DNA from: Streptosporangium sp. NBC_01495 | GTDB lineage: Bacteria > Actinomycetota > Actinomycetes > Streptosporangiales > Streptosporangiaceae | Assembly (NCBI RefSeq): GCF_036250735.1 | Contig: NZ_CP109430.1 | Location: 10,478,001-10,542,000 of the forward strand | Length of the DNA stretch: 64,000 nt | Direction: 5' to 3' | Shown here: positions 8,489 through 16,514 of the stretch, in pieces | How positions within the stretch are numbered: position 1 is the stretch's first letter | Layout: every line of letters starts with the position of its first letter | Made by a program: the position numbers and the translations under genes | The notes under the pieces: generated by a model | What the model saw: the letters and a program-made list of their open reading frames with translations, nothing else | What the model was told of the DNA's origin: nothing | The model's database searches: none

Positions 8489-8674
8489 ATGAGGAACATG
8501 TCGGCACCGGGTGGCCGGGCGGGAGCCGGGACCGTGACGAACGCGTCGGCACCGGAGACGCGGGCGGGAGCCAGAACGATGACGAACACGTCGGCACCGG
8601 GTATCCGGCTGGAAGTCGGCACCATGAGGAACATGTCGGCATCGGACACTCGGGCGGGAGCCGGACCGTGGTGA
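8489..8674 (+). repeat. 45-bp tandem repeat, open in frame, between two operon genes
   Basis: About four 45-bp units (ACATGTCGGCACCGG core) fill the gap before the aldehyde dehydrogenase. From ATG 8489 they translate as 15-residue units of the type NMSAPxxRAGAxTM, ending at a TGA (8672-8674) that overlaps the dehydrogenase GTG. The peptide has no recognisable fold. I regard it as a minisatellite that happens to stay open and might couple translation, not as an established gene. Confidence 0.75.
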
Positions 8675-10089
8675 GTCGCGACCAGTTGCTGTACATCGAC
8701 GGGGCCTGGGTCGAGGGCGCGGGATCGCGTCCGGTCCGGGACCGCTGGACGGGTGAGCGGATCGGCACGGTCGCGGCGGGCCTGGGCGAGCACGCCGTCC
8801 GTGCCGTCGACGCGGCCGAGCGGGCCATGGCGCGGGGGCTGCCCGTGCCGGAACGCGCCCGCGTGCTGGCGACCGCCGCGCGGCTCGTCGAGGAGCGCGG
8901 CGAGGAGTTCGCCCGATCCATCACGGCGGAGACCGGGAAGCCGATCACCGCGGCGCGCGGCGAGGTGGGCCGCGCGGTGCAGACGCTCGGCTGGGCGGCG
9001 GAGGAGACCAGGCGGCTGACCGGTGAGACCGTCCCGCTGGACGCCGTTGAGTCGGGTGCGGGCACCATCGCGCTGACGGTGCCCGAGGCACGTGGCATCG
9101 CCGCGGCCATCACCCCGTTCAACTTCCCGCTCAACCTGGTGCTGCACAAGGTCGCGCCGGCACTCGCGGCGGGATGTGCCGTGGTGCTCAAGCCGTCCGA
9201 CAAGGCGGTGCTGGTCGCGGGCCTGCTGGTGGAGGTGTTCGCGGAGGCGGGCCTTCCCGCCGGATGGCTCAACCTGGTGACGGGCACGCCCGCCGACGTC
9301 GTGGAGCCGTGGATCGACGACCCCCGGGTCGCGGTGATCAGCTTCACCGGGTCGAGCCGGGTGGGCTGGGATCTCAAGGCGAGGTCACCCCGCAAGCTGC
9401 ACGTGCTGGAGCTGGGGTCCAACACCGCCATGGTCGTCACCGGCAACGCCGACCTGGAGCGCGCCGCCGCCGACGCGGTGATCTCCGCCCTGGCCAACTC
9501 GGGCCAGGCCTGCGTCTCGCTGCAGCGGGTGTACGTGACCCGCGAGGTGGCCGACCGGTTCGTCACCCTGCTGGGCGAGGCGTTCAGGGCGGTGAGCTAC
9601 GGCGACCCGCGGGACGACGCCACCGTGGTCGGGCCGCTCGTCACCACCGAGGCGACGGCGGGTCTGAAACGCTCGATCGACGCCGCGGTGGCCGGTGGCG
9701 CGCGGCTGCTCGCCGGCGGCGAGGTGGTCGGCGGGGTGCTGGAGCCCACCCTGCTGGCCGAGGTCGATCCTGACAGCGCGCTGGTCTGCGAGGAGGCGTT
9801 CGGCCCCGTCGCGAGCGTGCTCGTCGTCGACGACCTGGACGAGGCGATCCGCGGCGTGAACTCCTCCATGTACGCGCTCAACTCGTCGATCTACACCGGC
9901 GACCTCGGCGAGGCCATGCGGTACGCGGCTCGCGCGCAGGCGGGCAGCGTGCTGGTGAACATGCCCCCGTCCTACCGCGCCGACCACATGCCCTACGGCG
10001 GGGTCAAGGACTCCGGGCAGGGCACCGAGGGCGTCAGGTACGCGGTCCACGAGCTGCTGCACCACAAGCTGGTGGTTCTCAAACCGTAG
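8668..10089 (+). CDS. NAD(P)-dependent aldehyde dehydrogenase
   Basis: The 473-residue enzyme has the standard family landmarks: ITPFNFPLNLVLHK near residue 150, KPSDKAVL, the LELGSNTAM strand with the general-base Glu, and NSGQACVSLQRVYV with the catalytic Cys near residue 280. It ends the sugar operon and is followed by a strong terminator. If the kinase/aldolase pair makes sulfolactaldehyde, this would be the sulfolactaldehyde dehydrogenase giving sulfolactate; otherwise it oxidises another short aldehyde such as a lactaldehyde or semialdehyde. Starts GTG 8668 and GTG 8671 are both possible, with gggag just upstream. Confidence 0.92.
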   Translation: MVSRDQLLYIDGAWVEGAGSRPVRDRWTGERIGTVAAGLGEHAVRAVDAAERAMARGLPVPERARVLATAARLVEERGEEFARSITAETGKPITAARGEVGRAVQTLGWAAEETRRLTGETVPLDAVESGAGTIALTVPEARGIAAAITPFNFPLNLVLHKVAPALAAGCAVVLKPSDKAVLVAGLLVEVFAEAGLPAGWLNLVTGTPADVVEPWIDDPRVAVISFTGSSRVGWDLKARSPRKLHVLELGSNTAMVVTGNADLERAAADAVISALANSGQACVSLQRVYVTREVADRFVTLLGEAFRAVSYGDPRDDATVVGPLVTTEATAGLKRSIDAAVAGGARLLAGGEVVGGVLEPTLLAEVDPDSALVCEEAFGPVASVLVVDDLDEAIRGVNSSMYALNSSIYTGDLGEAMRYAARAQAGSVLVNMPPSYRADHMPYGGVKDSGQGTEGVRYAVHELLHHKLVVLKP

Positions 10090-10121
10090 CCGGTGCCGCT
10101 CGAAGCGTGGCCCCGGCCGGG

Positions 10122-10152
10122 AGGCATGGTCCCGGCCGGGGCCATGCCTTTT
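10122..10152 (+). terminator. Intrinsic terminator of the sugar operon
   Basis: GGCATGG (10123-10129) pairs with CCATGCC (10142-10148), extended by a GC-rich inner stem, and is followed by TTTT. It separates this operon from the convergent isomerase gene. Confidence 0.85.
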
Positions 10153-10184
10153 CGTCTTCCGCCTCTTTCCGCGCGTCGGCCCTG

Positions 10185-10390
10185 GGGGATCCCAGAGCGC
10201 GTCAGGTCTGGGCGGGATCCCCGCGCGGCCTGAGCGGGATCCCCCGGCGTGTCGGGCCCGGATGGGATCCCGGCGTGGTTTGAGCGGGATCCCGGCGCGT
10301 CGGGTCTGGCCGGGATCCCGGCGTGGTCTGAGCGGGATCCCCCGGCGCCTCAGGTCCGGCTGGGATCCCAGCCGCGTCAGGTCTGGGTGA
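10185..10390. repeat. GGGATCCC-bearing degenerate tandem repeat
   Basis: Units of roughly 25 and 50 bp, each containing GGGATCCC followed by variants of GCGTCAGGTCTGG or GTGGTCTGAGC, run up to and into the 3' end of the minus-strand isomerase. The last copy supplies that gene's final codons and stop (gcgtcaggtctgggtg), so the array looks seeded from the gene end. Confidence 0.8.
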
Positions 10391-11384
10391 AGGCCGTGTC
10401 GAAGCGGGCGTGGGGCTGCTCCCAGAGCAGCGACCGCACGAGCGCGAGCGCCCGCGGCGCTCCGTGCATCCGGCTCATCCCCGCGTCCTCCCACTCGATG
10501 GATATCGGCCCGGCGTACCCGATCGACTCCAGGGCGCGGAAGGCGTCCTCGAAGGGGACGTCGCCGTGGCCGGCGGAGACGAAGTCCCAGCCGCGCCGGG
10601 GGTCTCCCCAGGGGAGGTGGGAACCGAGCCGGCCCACCCGGCCGTCCTTCGCGCGGATCCGGGTGTCCTTGCAGTCGACGTGGTAGATCCGGTCGGCGAA
10701 GTCGACGATGAAGTTGGCGGGGTTGATGTCCTGCCACATCATGTGGCTCGGATCCCAGTTGATCCCGAAGGCGCCCCGGCGGTCGATGGCCTCCAGGGTC
10801 CGCGCCGTCGTCCAGTAGTCGTAGGCGATCTCGCTCGGGTGGACCTCCAGGGCGAACCGCACCCCTTCCCCGTCGAAGACATCCATGATCGGGTTCCAGC
10901 GGGCGGCGAAGTCGGCGTAGCCGTCGTCGATCACCTCCTGGGACACCGGCGGGTACATCGCGACGTACCGCCAGATCTTCGACCCGGTGAATCCGGTGAC
11001 CACCGAGGCGCCGAGCTTGCGTGCCAGGATGGCGGTCTTCTTGACCTGCTCGGAGGCGCGGGCCCGGACCCCGTCCGGGTCGCCGTCTCCCCAGGTGCGC
11101 GAGCCGACGATCGACTGGTGGCGGAAGTCGAGCGGGTCGTCGCAGACGACCTGGCCCTGGGCGTGGTTCGACAGGGCCCAGACGCCGAGCCCGTAGCGGT
11201 CCAGGATCTCCCGTCGGGAGTCGAGATAGCCCTCGTCCTCAAGCGCCCGGTCCACGTCCAGGTGCTGTGACTTGCAGGCGATCTCCAGGCCGTCGAACCC
11301 CCACTCGGAGGCCAGCCGGGCCACCTCCTCGAAGGGCAGGTCTGCCCACTGCGCGGTGAACAGCGTTACGGGGCGGGTTGACAT
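10377..11384 (-). CDS. Sugar-phosphate isomerase/epimerase-like TIM barrel
   Basis: The 335-residue protein belongs to the xylose-isomerase-like TIM barrel (AP_endonuc_2) superfamily, with metal-ligand strands FALEVHPSE, GINWDPSHM and YHVDCKD and a final SIEWEDAGM strand. These enzymes isomerise, epimerise or dehydrate sugars and cyclitols using a divalent metal. ATG 11384 follows GAAGGAG. It is last in a four-gene minus-strand set with the glyoxalase-like, hexulose-phosphate-synthase-like and second isomerase genes. The substrate cannot be assigned; related proteins act with Gfo/Idh/MocA oxidoreductases on keto-sugars, and several of those are encoded nearby. Confidence 0.88.
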   Translation of the reverse strand: MSTRPVTLFTAQWADLPFEEVARLASEWGFDGLEIACKSQHLDVDRALEDEGYLDSRREILDRYGLGVWALSNHAQGQVVCDDPLDFRHQSIVGSRTWGDGDPDGVRARASEQVKKTAILARKLGASVVTGFTGSKIWRYVAMYPPVSQEVIDDGYADFAARWNPIMDVFDGEGVRFALEVHPSEIAYDYWTTARTLEAIDRRGAFGINWDPSHMMWQDINPANFIVDFADRIYHVDCKDTRIRAKDGRVGRLGSHLPWGDPRRGWDFVSAGHGDVPFEDAFRALESIGYAGPISIEWEDAGMSRMHGAPRALALVRSLLWEQPHARFDTAFTQT

Positions 11385-11414
11385 GGGATCTCCTTCACCT
11401 GGGGCCGGCTCCGC

Positions 11415-12005
11415 TCAGGGATCGGCCTGCAGGAATTCGAGCTGGTTGCCGAAGCAGTCGTAGGTGTGGAAACGGCGATGTCCGGGGAAGCGGTCGTCGG
11501 TCTCGACGACGGCGCCGTGCCCGGCCAGCCGGGCGGCGAGCGCGTCCAGGTCGTCGACCAGGATCGCCGGGTGGCCGAGCCGGTTCGGCCGGAAGTCCTC
11601 GTCGGGCAACCCGTGGATCTCCACGCCGCCGGTGCCGAACCAGCAGCCGACCGGCCGCATGGTCGTCGGCTTCGGCACCTCCGTCATGCCGAGCACGCCG
11701 CCGTAGAAGGCGCGGGCGCGGTCCTCCTCGCCGACCGGCATGGTGAAGGTGGCGTGGTGCAGGCGCAGGAAGGCGACGGGGTGTCCGGTGTGCCGGCCGC
11801 TCGTCCCGGTGTCCCGGCCGCTCGTCCCAGAGGCCCGGCCGGGGGCCGGGCGTGCGGTCACGCGCTCATCGGACTGTTGCTTGTCCGGGTCGGTCATGCC
11901 CTGACCGGTTTGTTGCTTGTCCGGGTCGGTCATGCCCTGACCGGTTTGTTGCTCGTCCGGGTCGGTCATGCCCTGACCGGCCTGGCGTTCGTCCCGGTCG
12001 GTCAT
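11415..12005 (-). CDS. Glyoxalase/bleomycin-resistance (VOC) superfamily protein with repeat-extended N terminus
   Basis: The folded part begins near VAFLRLHHATFTMP and runs through DRARAFYGGVLGMTEVP, GGVEIHGLP, HPAILVDDLDALAARL and FHTYDCFGNQLEFLQ, the beta-alpha-beta-beta-beta pattern of one VOC domain pair with metal-site His and Glu. Ahead of it lie about 70 extra residues, including four near-identical 12-residue units of the type MTDPDKQQTGQG, each with its own ATG. The first ATG overlaps the upstream stop (ATGA at 12002-12005). The real start may be any of several; the extension looks like a repeat expansion rather than a functional domain. Reaction unknown. Confidence 0.8.
   Translation of the reverse strand: MTDRDERQAGQGMTDPDEQQTGQGMTDPDKQQTGQGMTDPDKQQSDERVTARPAPGRASGTSGRDTGTSGRHTGHPVAFLRLHHATFTMPVGEEDRARAFYGGVLGMTEVPKPTTMRPVGCWFGTGGVEIHGLPDEDFRPNRLGHPAILVDDLDALAARLAGHGAVVETDDRFPGHRRFHTYDCFGNQLEFLQADP
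11888..12005. repeat. 36-bp tandem repeat inside a coding start
   Basis: Units reading CATGCCCTGACCGG plus TTGTTGCTTGTCCGG on the + strand repeat with a 36-bp period. In the minus-strand gene this is exactly 12 codons, so copy number can change without a frameshift and each unit carries a potential ATG. Confidence 0.85.
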
Positions 12006-12730
12006 GCCCCGACCGGGGTGGCGTGCACGCGGGCGATCGCGTCCCCCAGGATCCGGGGCAGGTCGCGTTCCGGGATGGTGAACGACGTCTCGTCGTCGAT
12101 GGCGAGGGGGGCGCCGAAGACAACGACGCCCGCGCCGATGACCGGGCAGCCGACCGCCTGCTCGATGGACAGCCCCCCGACCGCCTGTACCGGGACGGTC
12201 GTCGCGGCGACGATGCCGGGCAGGTCCGTGAGCGGGGACAGCCTCAGTTCCCGGTGCATGTTGCGGTGGTCGTGGCCGATGTGGTGGATGACCATGCCGA
12301 CCCCGAGGTCCTCCAGCCGCTTCGCCTCGGCCACCCGGTCGTCGGCTCCCATGTCGTCGCCCATCACCAGGATGCCGAACTCCTCGCCCGCCTCGCAGAC
12401 GCGCTGTACCGTCGCGTCGTGGGCGCGGCCCATCACGACCACGGCGTCCGCGCCGGCCTCGGCGAACATGCGGGTCTCGCCGTAGCCGCCGTCCATGACC
12501 TTCAGGTCGGCCACCAGCGGATGGTCCGGATACTCCGCGCGCAGGGTGCGCACGGCGCGGAGGCCCTCCGCCATCACCAGCGGGGTGCCGATCTCCAGCC
12601 AGTCGGCACCGGCCTCGACCGCGATCGCGGCCATCCGCAGCGCGTCGTCGAGGGTCTTCAGATCGAGCGAGACCTGCACGATGCCATGAGTCAGATCGGA
12701 TCGCCGCAGACCTCGGATCGATGGGCTCAT
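12002..12730 (-). CDS. Hexulose-6-phosphate-synthase/ketogulonate-phosphate-decarboxylase-like protein
   Basis: The 242-residue protein belongs to the orotidine-phosphate-decarboxylase superfamily. The active-site signature DxKxxDxG is seen as ADLKVMDGG near residue 75, with the LEIGTPL substrate strand before it and VQAVGGLS and GAGVVVFGAPL phosphate-binding loops near the C terminus. Family members either condense ribulose-5-phosphate with formaldehyde, run the reverse, or decarboxylate 3-keto-gulonate-6-phosphate. No partner 6-phospho-3-hexuloisomerase is adjacent, so a carbon-carbon cleavage role in sugar-acid breakdown seems likelier than formaldehyde fixation. ATG 12730 follows GGAGGAA. 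Confidence 0.85.
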   Translation of the reverse strand: MSPSIRGLRRSDLTHGIVQVSLDLKTLDDALRMAAIAVEAGADWLEIGTPLVMAEGLRAVRTLRAEYPDHPLVADLKVMDGGYGETRMFAEAGADAVVVMGRAHDATVQRVCEAGEEFGILVMGDDMGADDRVAEAKRLEDLGVGMVIHHIGHDHRNMHRELRLSPLTDLPGIVAATTVPVQAVGGLSIEQAVGCPVIGAGVVVFGAPLAIDDETSFTIPERDLPRILGDAIARVHATPVGA

Positions 12731-12848
12731 GTCGTGTTCCTCCTGCTTCGGGGTGTTCCCCGTCTCTGGTTCGGGTGTTCCTCGTCGGGCGCGGGCCCGA
12801 CGGTTCGGCCGTCGTACGCGCGGGGACGGGCGGTGTACGGCCGGTGGT

Positions 12849-13802
12849 TCAGCCGCTGTGCCCGGCCGCGCTCCTGGCGACGTCGTGGCTGCGCACCCGG
12901 ACCGCCGTCGAGCCGCCGAACCAGCGGTCGCGCGCCATACGCAGGAAGTCGGCCGAGGCGCGCAGCTCGTCGAGGCCGTTGACCCCGTCCTCGATGCTGA
13001 TCCAGCCGTCGTAACCGGCCTCCACCAGGATCGGGAAGATGCGGTCGTAGTCGTTGAGCCCCTGCCCGATGACGCCGTGCTTCAGGGCGGGCGAGTATCC
13101 GATGGTGCCGTCCGCCTGGCGCAGGTCCTCCAGGGTCGTACCGGCCTGAAGGTAGCGGTCGGACGCCTGCATGGTGACCACCCGGTCGACCACGCGTCGC
13201 AGGAACTCGGCCGAGTCGACACCCGCGACGATCGCATTGGAGGGGTCGTACTGCACCCCGAAGTTGACGCGGTCGGTGATGCTGTCGACCAGCGAGAGGA
13301 AGACGTCGGGCGACTGCGCCAGCTCCGGATACGTCCAGGTGGTGGCCTTGTAGTGGTTCTCGATGGCGAGGGTGACGCCCAGCTCGGCGGCGAGCGGGAG
13401 GAGGGACTCGATCGCCTCGGCCGCCCACCGGACGCCCTGCTCGACGGGAACCTGCGGGTAGGCCTGCCCGCTGAGCACGCGGCAGGTGGCCCCCGGGCCG
13501 CCGAGCACGGCGGTGATGCGGACGAACTCGGCCTGACGGTCGATCTCCCGCGCGCGCACGTCGGGGTCGGGGTGGGTGAAGTCGGGTGAGGCGCACATCA
13601 TCGGCATCTGGAATCCGGCGTCCGCGAGAGCGTCGCCGATCCGCCGGATCTCGTCCTTGGCGGTGGACCAGAAGAAGCCGGTGTGGAGTTCGAGTCCCTC
13701 GACACCGAGCGTGCGGGCCTCGTCGATCCACTCGAAGACGGACTTGGTGCGCCGGACCACCATCTGTTCGAGGTAGCCCTTCGGGAACGCTGCGATCCTC
13801 AC
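12849..13802 (-). CDS. Sugar-phosphate isomerase/epimerase-like TIM barrel
   Basis: The 317-residue protein is a second xylose-isomerase-like TIM barrel. Visible metal-ligand strands are LAIENHYK, FGVQYDPSNA and ISIEDGVNG. GTG 13802 is preceded by GAGGAG. It is the first gene of the minus-strand set and is divergent from a zinc dehydrogenase; the gap between them carries nested inverted repeats, so the two units are probably co-regulated. It is only distantly similar to the isomerase at 10377-11384, so the two likely act at different steps. Confidence 0.86.
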   Translation of the reverse strand: MRIAAFPKGYLEQMVVRRTKSVFEWIDEARTLGVEGLELHTGFFWSTAKDEIRRIGDALADAGFQMPMMCASPDFTHPDPDVRAREIDRQAEFVRITAVLGGPGATCRVLSGQAYPQVPVEQGVRWAAEAIESLLPLAAELGVTLAIENHYKATTWTYPELAQSPDVFLSLVDSITDRVNFGVQYDPSNAIVAGVDSAEFLRRVVDRVVTMQASDRYLQAGTTLEDLRQADGTIGYSPALKHGVIGQGLNDYDRIFPILVEAGYDGWISIEDGVNGLDELRASADFLRMARDRWFGGSTAVRVRSHDVARSAAGHSG

Positions 13803-13842
13803 GTCCGCTCCTCACCGACTCAGCAGGTGAATCGATACGTTA

Positions 13843-13902
13843 GCACCAAAGTGTGGGAGATAGCATACAGACTTTGAGCGGATTCTGAACTACTGTTGGT
13901 GC
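13843..13902. promoter_or_regulatory. Nested inverted repeats in a divergent promoter
   Basis: GCACCAA (13843-13849) and TTGGTGC (13896-13902) are exact complements, and inside them CAAAGT near 13848 pairs with ACTTTG near 13871. The island is AT-rich and sits between the isomerase (minus) and dehydrogenase (plus) starts. The arrangement suits a dimeric repressor controlling both directions. No regulator gene is adjacent. Confidence 0.55.
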
Positions 13903-14002
13903 GGAGCGAGCATTTCTTGCACCCGCCGCACCCTGGGAGCTCATCCCGAGTGCTCCGGAAGCCCCCGCTCGGTCGAGGAAACTACGAGCTGGAGGAACGC
14001 TG

Positions 14003-15226
14003 TTGAAAGCGTTGGTCAAGTACGCGGACACCGACGGCGCGCTGGAGGTGCGTGACGTTCCCGAGCCGGTGGCCGGGCCGGGAACGGTCCTCGTCCGGGT
14101 GCACACGGTCGGCGTGTGCGGATCCGACATCCACATGTGGCACAACACGCAGAGCAAGAGTTCCAAGGGCGTGTTGCCGATCACCCTCGGGCACGAGTCC
14201 GCCGGTGTCGTCGCCGCCGTCGGTGACGGCGTGACCGGCTGGTCCATCGGGGACCGCGTGGTGTGCGAGACCGCCGCGTCGATCTGCGGCGTGTGCGGCC
14301 TGTGCCGCAGCGGACGCTACAACCTGTGCCCGTGGCGCGAGGGCTACGGCCTCAAGCGCGACGGCGCGATGGCCGAGTACGTGGTGGCCGAGCCCCGCGT
14401 GCTGCACAGGATCCCGGACAACGTCAGCTTCGAGACCGCGTCGATGACCGAGCCCTACGCGGTCGCGTACAACGCGGTGGTGGAGCGCGCGCCGGTGAGC
14501 CCCGGTGACCTGGTGGTCGTCCAGGGAGCCGGGACGATCGGGATCCTCGCCCTCCAGATGGCGATCCTCCGCGGTGCCGCCACGACGGTCGTGCTCGGCA
14601 CCGAGATCGACACCCATCGGCTGGAGCAGGCCAGGCGGCTCGGCGCCGACCACGTCGTCGACATCTCCCGGCAGGACCCGGCCGAGGCGATCTCGCGGCT
14701 GCACGACGGGCTCGGCGCGGACCTCGTGGTCGACGCGACCGGGGTGAGCGCCGCACTGAAGCAGAGCATGGAGCTCGTCCGCCCCGCGGGGGCGATCGCG
14801 AAGGTGGGCTGGGGACCGCAGCCCCTCGGCTTCACCCTGGACCCGCTGGTCAAGAAGGCCGTGACGCTCTACGGGTGCTACTCGCACACCTGGAGCACCT
14901 GGGAGAACGTGCTGCGCCTGTTCAGCCAGGGCAAGTTCCGTCCGGAGCTGATCCTGGGCGGGGTCTACGCCATCGAGCAGTGGGAGGCGGCGTTCTCCGC
15001 GATGCAGCGGGGAGACAACGTCAAGTCCGCGCTGCGGATGCCCTTCGGGTTCGAGGACAGTGGGCCTCTGGGCGGCGAATCCCACAGCGGCGGGTCTCTG
15101 GACGGCGGGTCTCTGGACCGGGGATCCCTCAGCGACGAATCCCTGAGCGGTGGATCCCCGGGCAGCGTGTCCCGGATCGGTGGATCCCGGACCGGTGGGT
15201 TCCAGACCGGCGAAACGACGAACTGA
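14003..15226 (+). CDS. Zinc-dependent medium-chain alcohol/sugar dehydrogenase
   Basis: The core of about 350 residues is a threonine/sorbitol-dehydrogenase-type MDR enzyme: catalytic zinc ligands in VGVCGSD and GHESAG, the structural-zinc cysteines in CGVCGLCRSGRYNLC, and the Rossmann loop VQGAGTIGIL. The start is TTG 14003 with GGAGG seven bases upstream. After the normal end (about LRMPFGFED) there is a tail of some 55 residues made of Gly-Gly-Ser-Leu-Asp-like pentads, encoded by a 15-bp tandem repeat; it is unlikely to be catalytic. The gene leads into two Gfo/Idh/MocA oxidoreductases, suggesting a shared sugar or cyclitol oxidation route. Confidence 0.9.
   Translation: MKALVKYADTDGALEVRDVPEPVAGPGTVLVRVHTVGVCGSDIHMWHNTQSKSSKGVLPITLGHESAGVVAAVGDGVTGWSIGDRVVCETAASICGVCGLCRSGRYNLCPWREGYGLKRDGAMAEYVVAEPRVLHRIPDNVSFETASMTEPYAVAYNAVVERAPVSPGDLVVVQGAGTIGILALQMAILRGAATTVVLGTEIDTHRLEQARRLGADHVVDISRQDPAEAISRLHDGLGADLVVDATGVSAALKQSMELVRPAGAIAKVGWGPQPLGFTLDPLVKKAVTLYGCYSHTWSTWENVLRLFSQGKFRPELILGGVYAIEQWEAAFSAMQRGDNVKSALRMPFGFEDSGPLGGESHSGGSLDGGSLDRGSLSDESLSGGSPGSVSRIGGSRTGGFQTGETTN
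15070..15216 (+). repeat. 15-bp tandem repeat forming a dehydrogenase C-terminal tail
   Basis: Degenerate units of GGCGGGTCTCTGGAC repeat with a 15-bp (five-codon) period up to the stop codon. Because the period is a multiple of three the frame stays open and the array simply lengthens the protein. Confidence 0.8.
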
Positions 15227-15238
15227 AAGGTCAACGGC

Positions 15239-16453
15239 GTGTCCCCCTCACCCATCCGTCTGGGGATCCTCGGGCTCGGTGCGGTCGCCCAGGCGGTCCA
15301 CCTGCCGCTTCTGGCGAAGCGGCCGGAGCTGTACACCGTCGCCGGCATCTGTGACCTCTCCCCCGAGGTCACCGACGCCATGGGCCGGCGGTACGGCATC
15401 CCCAGAGCCCGGCGGTTCTCCCACCTCGACGACCTGCTCGACGCGGGCGGTCTCGACGCCGTGATGATCCTCTCCCGGGGATCGCACACCTCGGCGGTCC
15501 GCGCCGTCTTCGCCCGGCGGCTGCCGGTGTTCTGTGAGAAGCCGCTCGCCTACACCACGGCCGAGGTGGACGACCTGATCGCCGCCGAACCCGACCTCGG
15601 GCACCCGGCGATCCTGCTCGGCTACATGAAGCAGTACGACCCCGCGGTCATCGAGGCGGCGAGCCTGCTGGAGGACGTCGACGACATCCGCAGCATCGAG
15701 GCGAGCGTGCTGCATCCCACCGGGGCCTCCCAGCTGGCCTTCACCCGGCTGGTCGGGCCGACCGCGCCGCCACCGCCGCACGTACAGGCCGAGGCCGACG
15801 CCGAGGACCTCGCGCTGTGGCGTACCGCGGTGGGCGACGCCGACGAGGCGCTGTGGCGCACCTACCGCGGCGCGCTGGTCAGCAGCCTCGCGCACGACCT
15901 GTCGATCATGAGGAGCTTCGGCTCGCCGCCCGCCACCGTGGACTTCGCCGACATCTGGCGGCAGAGTTCCCGGTACGCCCGGCGGGACGTGGGGCGCGAC
16001 AGGAAGTCCTTCGGCGAGCATCCCCCGTCGATCTCCGCCACGGGCACCCTCGCCGGTGGCGGCCGGTTCGGCCTCTCCTGGCACTACCTGCCCGACTTCC
16101 CGGCCTACCGGGAGACGGTACGGGTGGTGCACGGCCGGGGCACGGTGGAACTGACCTTCCCCTCCCCGTACCTCCTGCACGCGCCGACGGAACTGGTCGT
16201 CACCTCCCTCGACGGCGACGCGGAGCGCAGGGTGCTGCGCCGCAGCGTGACCGAGGCGTTCGAGACCCAGCTGGAGGCGTTCCACGCGATGGTCCGCGAG
16301 GGGATCGAGCCCCGGTCGGGGCTGGACGCCGGGAGGGCCGACATCCTCGACTGCCAGCGGATCGTGGCGAGCTTCGCCGCCAGGACCGGCACCCCGGTGG
16401 GCGGCGAGGTGGGCCGGCTCGTCGGCGGGCGGGCGGACGTGCCGATCCCATGA
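15239..16453 (+). CDS. Gfo/Idh/MocA-family NAD(P)-dependent oxidoreductase
   Basis: The 404-residue protein begins with a Rossmann fold (LGILGLGAVAQAVHLPLL) and contains the family's catalytic EKPLAYT loop near residue 100, where the Lys orients substrate and cofactor. The C-terminal dimerisation domain is longer than usual and includes HPTGASQLAFTRL and SSLAHDLSIM. Family members oxidise or reduce hydroxyls of sugars and cyclitols. It starts at GTG 15239, thirteen bases after the dehydrogenase stop, and is probably co-transcribed with it and the next gene. Confidence 0.88.
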   Translation: MSPSPIRLGILGLGAVAQAVHLPLLAKRPELYTVAGICDLSPEVTDAMGRRYGIPRARRFSHLDDLLDAGGLDAVMILSRGSHTSAVRAVFARRLPVFCEKPLAYTTAEVDDLIAAEPDLGHPAILLGYMKQYDPAVIEAASLLEDVDDIRSIEASVLHPTGASQLAFTRLVGPTAPPPPHVQAEADAEDLALWRTAVGDADEALWRTYRGALVSSLAHDLSIMRSFGSPPATVDFADIWRQSSRYARRDVGRDRKSFGEHPPSISATGTLAGGGRFGLSWHYLPDFPAYRETVRVVHGRGTVELTFPSPYLLHAPTELVVTSLDGDAERRVLRRSVTEAFETQLEAFHAMVREGIEPRSGLDAGRADILDCQRIVASFAARTGTPVGGEVGRLVGGRADVPIP

Positions 16454-16514
16454 CACCGGTAGGAACGGCCTCCAAGGCACCTGTATGGAGAAAGCACTCG
16501 GAAGGGCCGATTCG

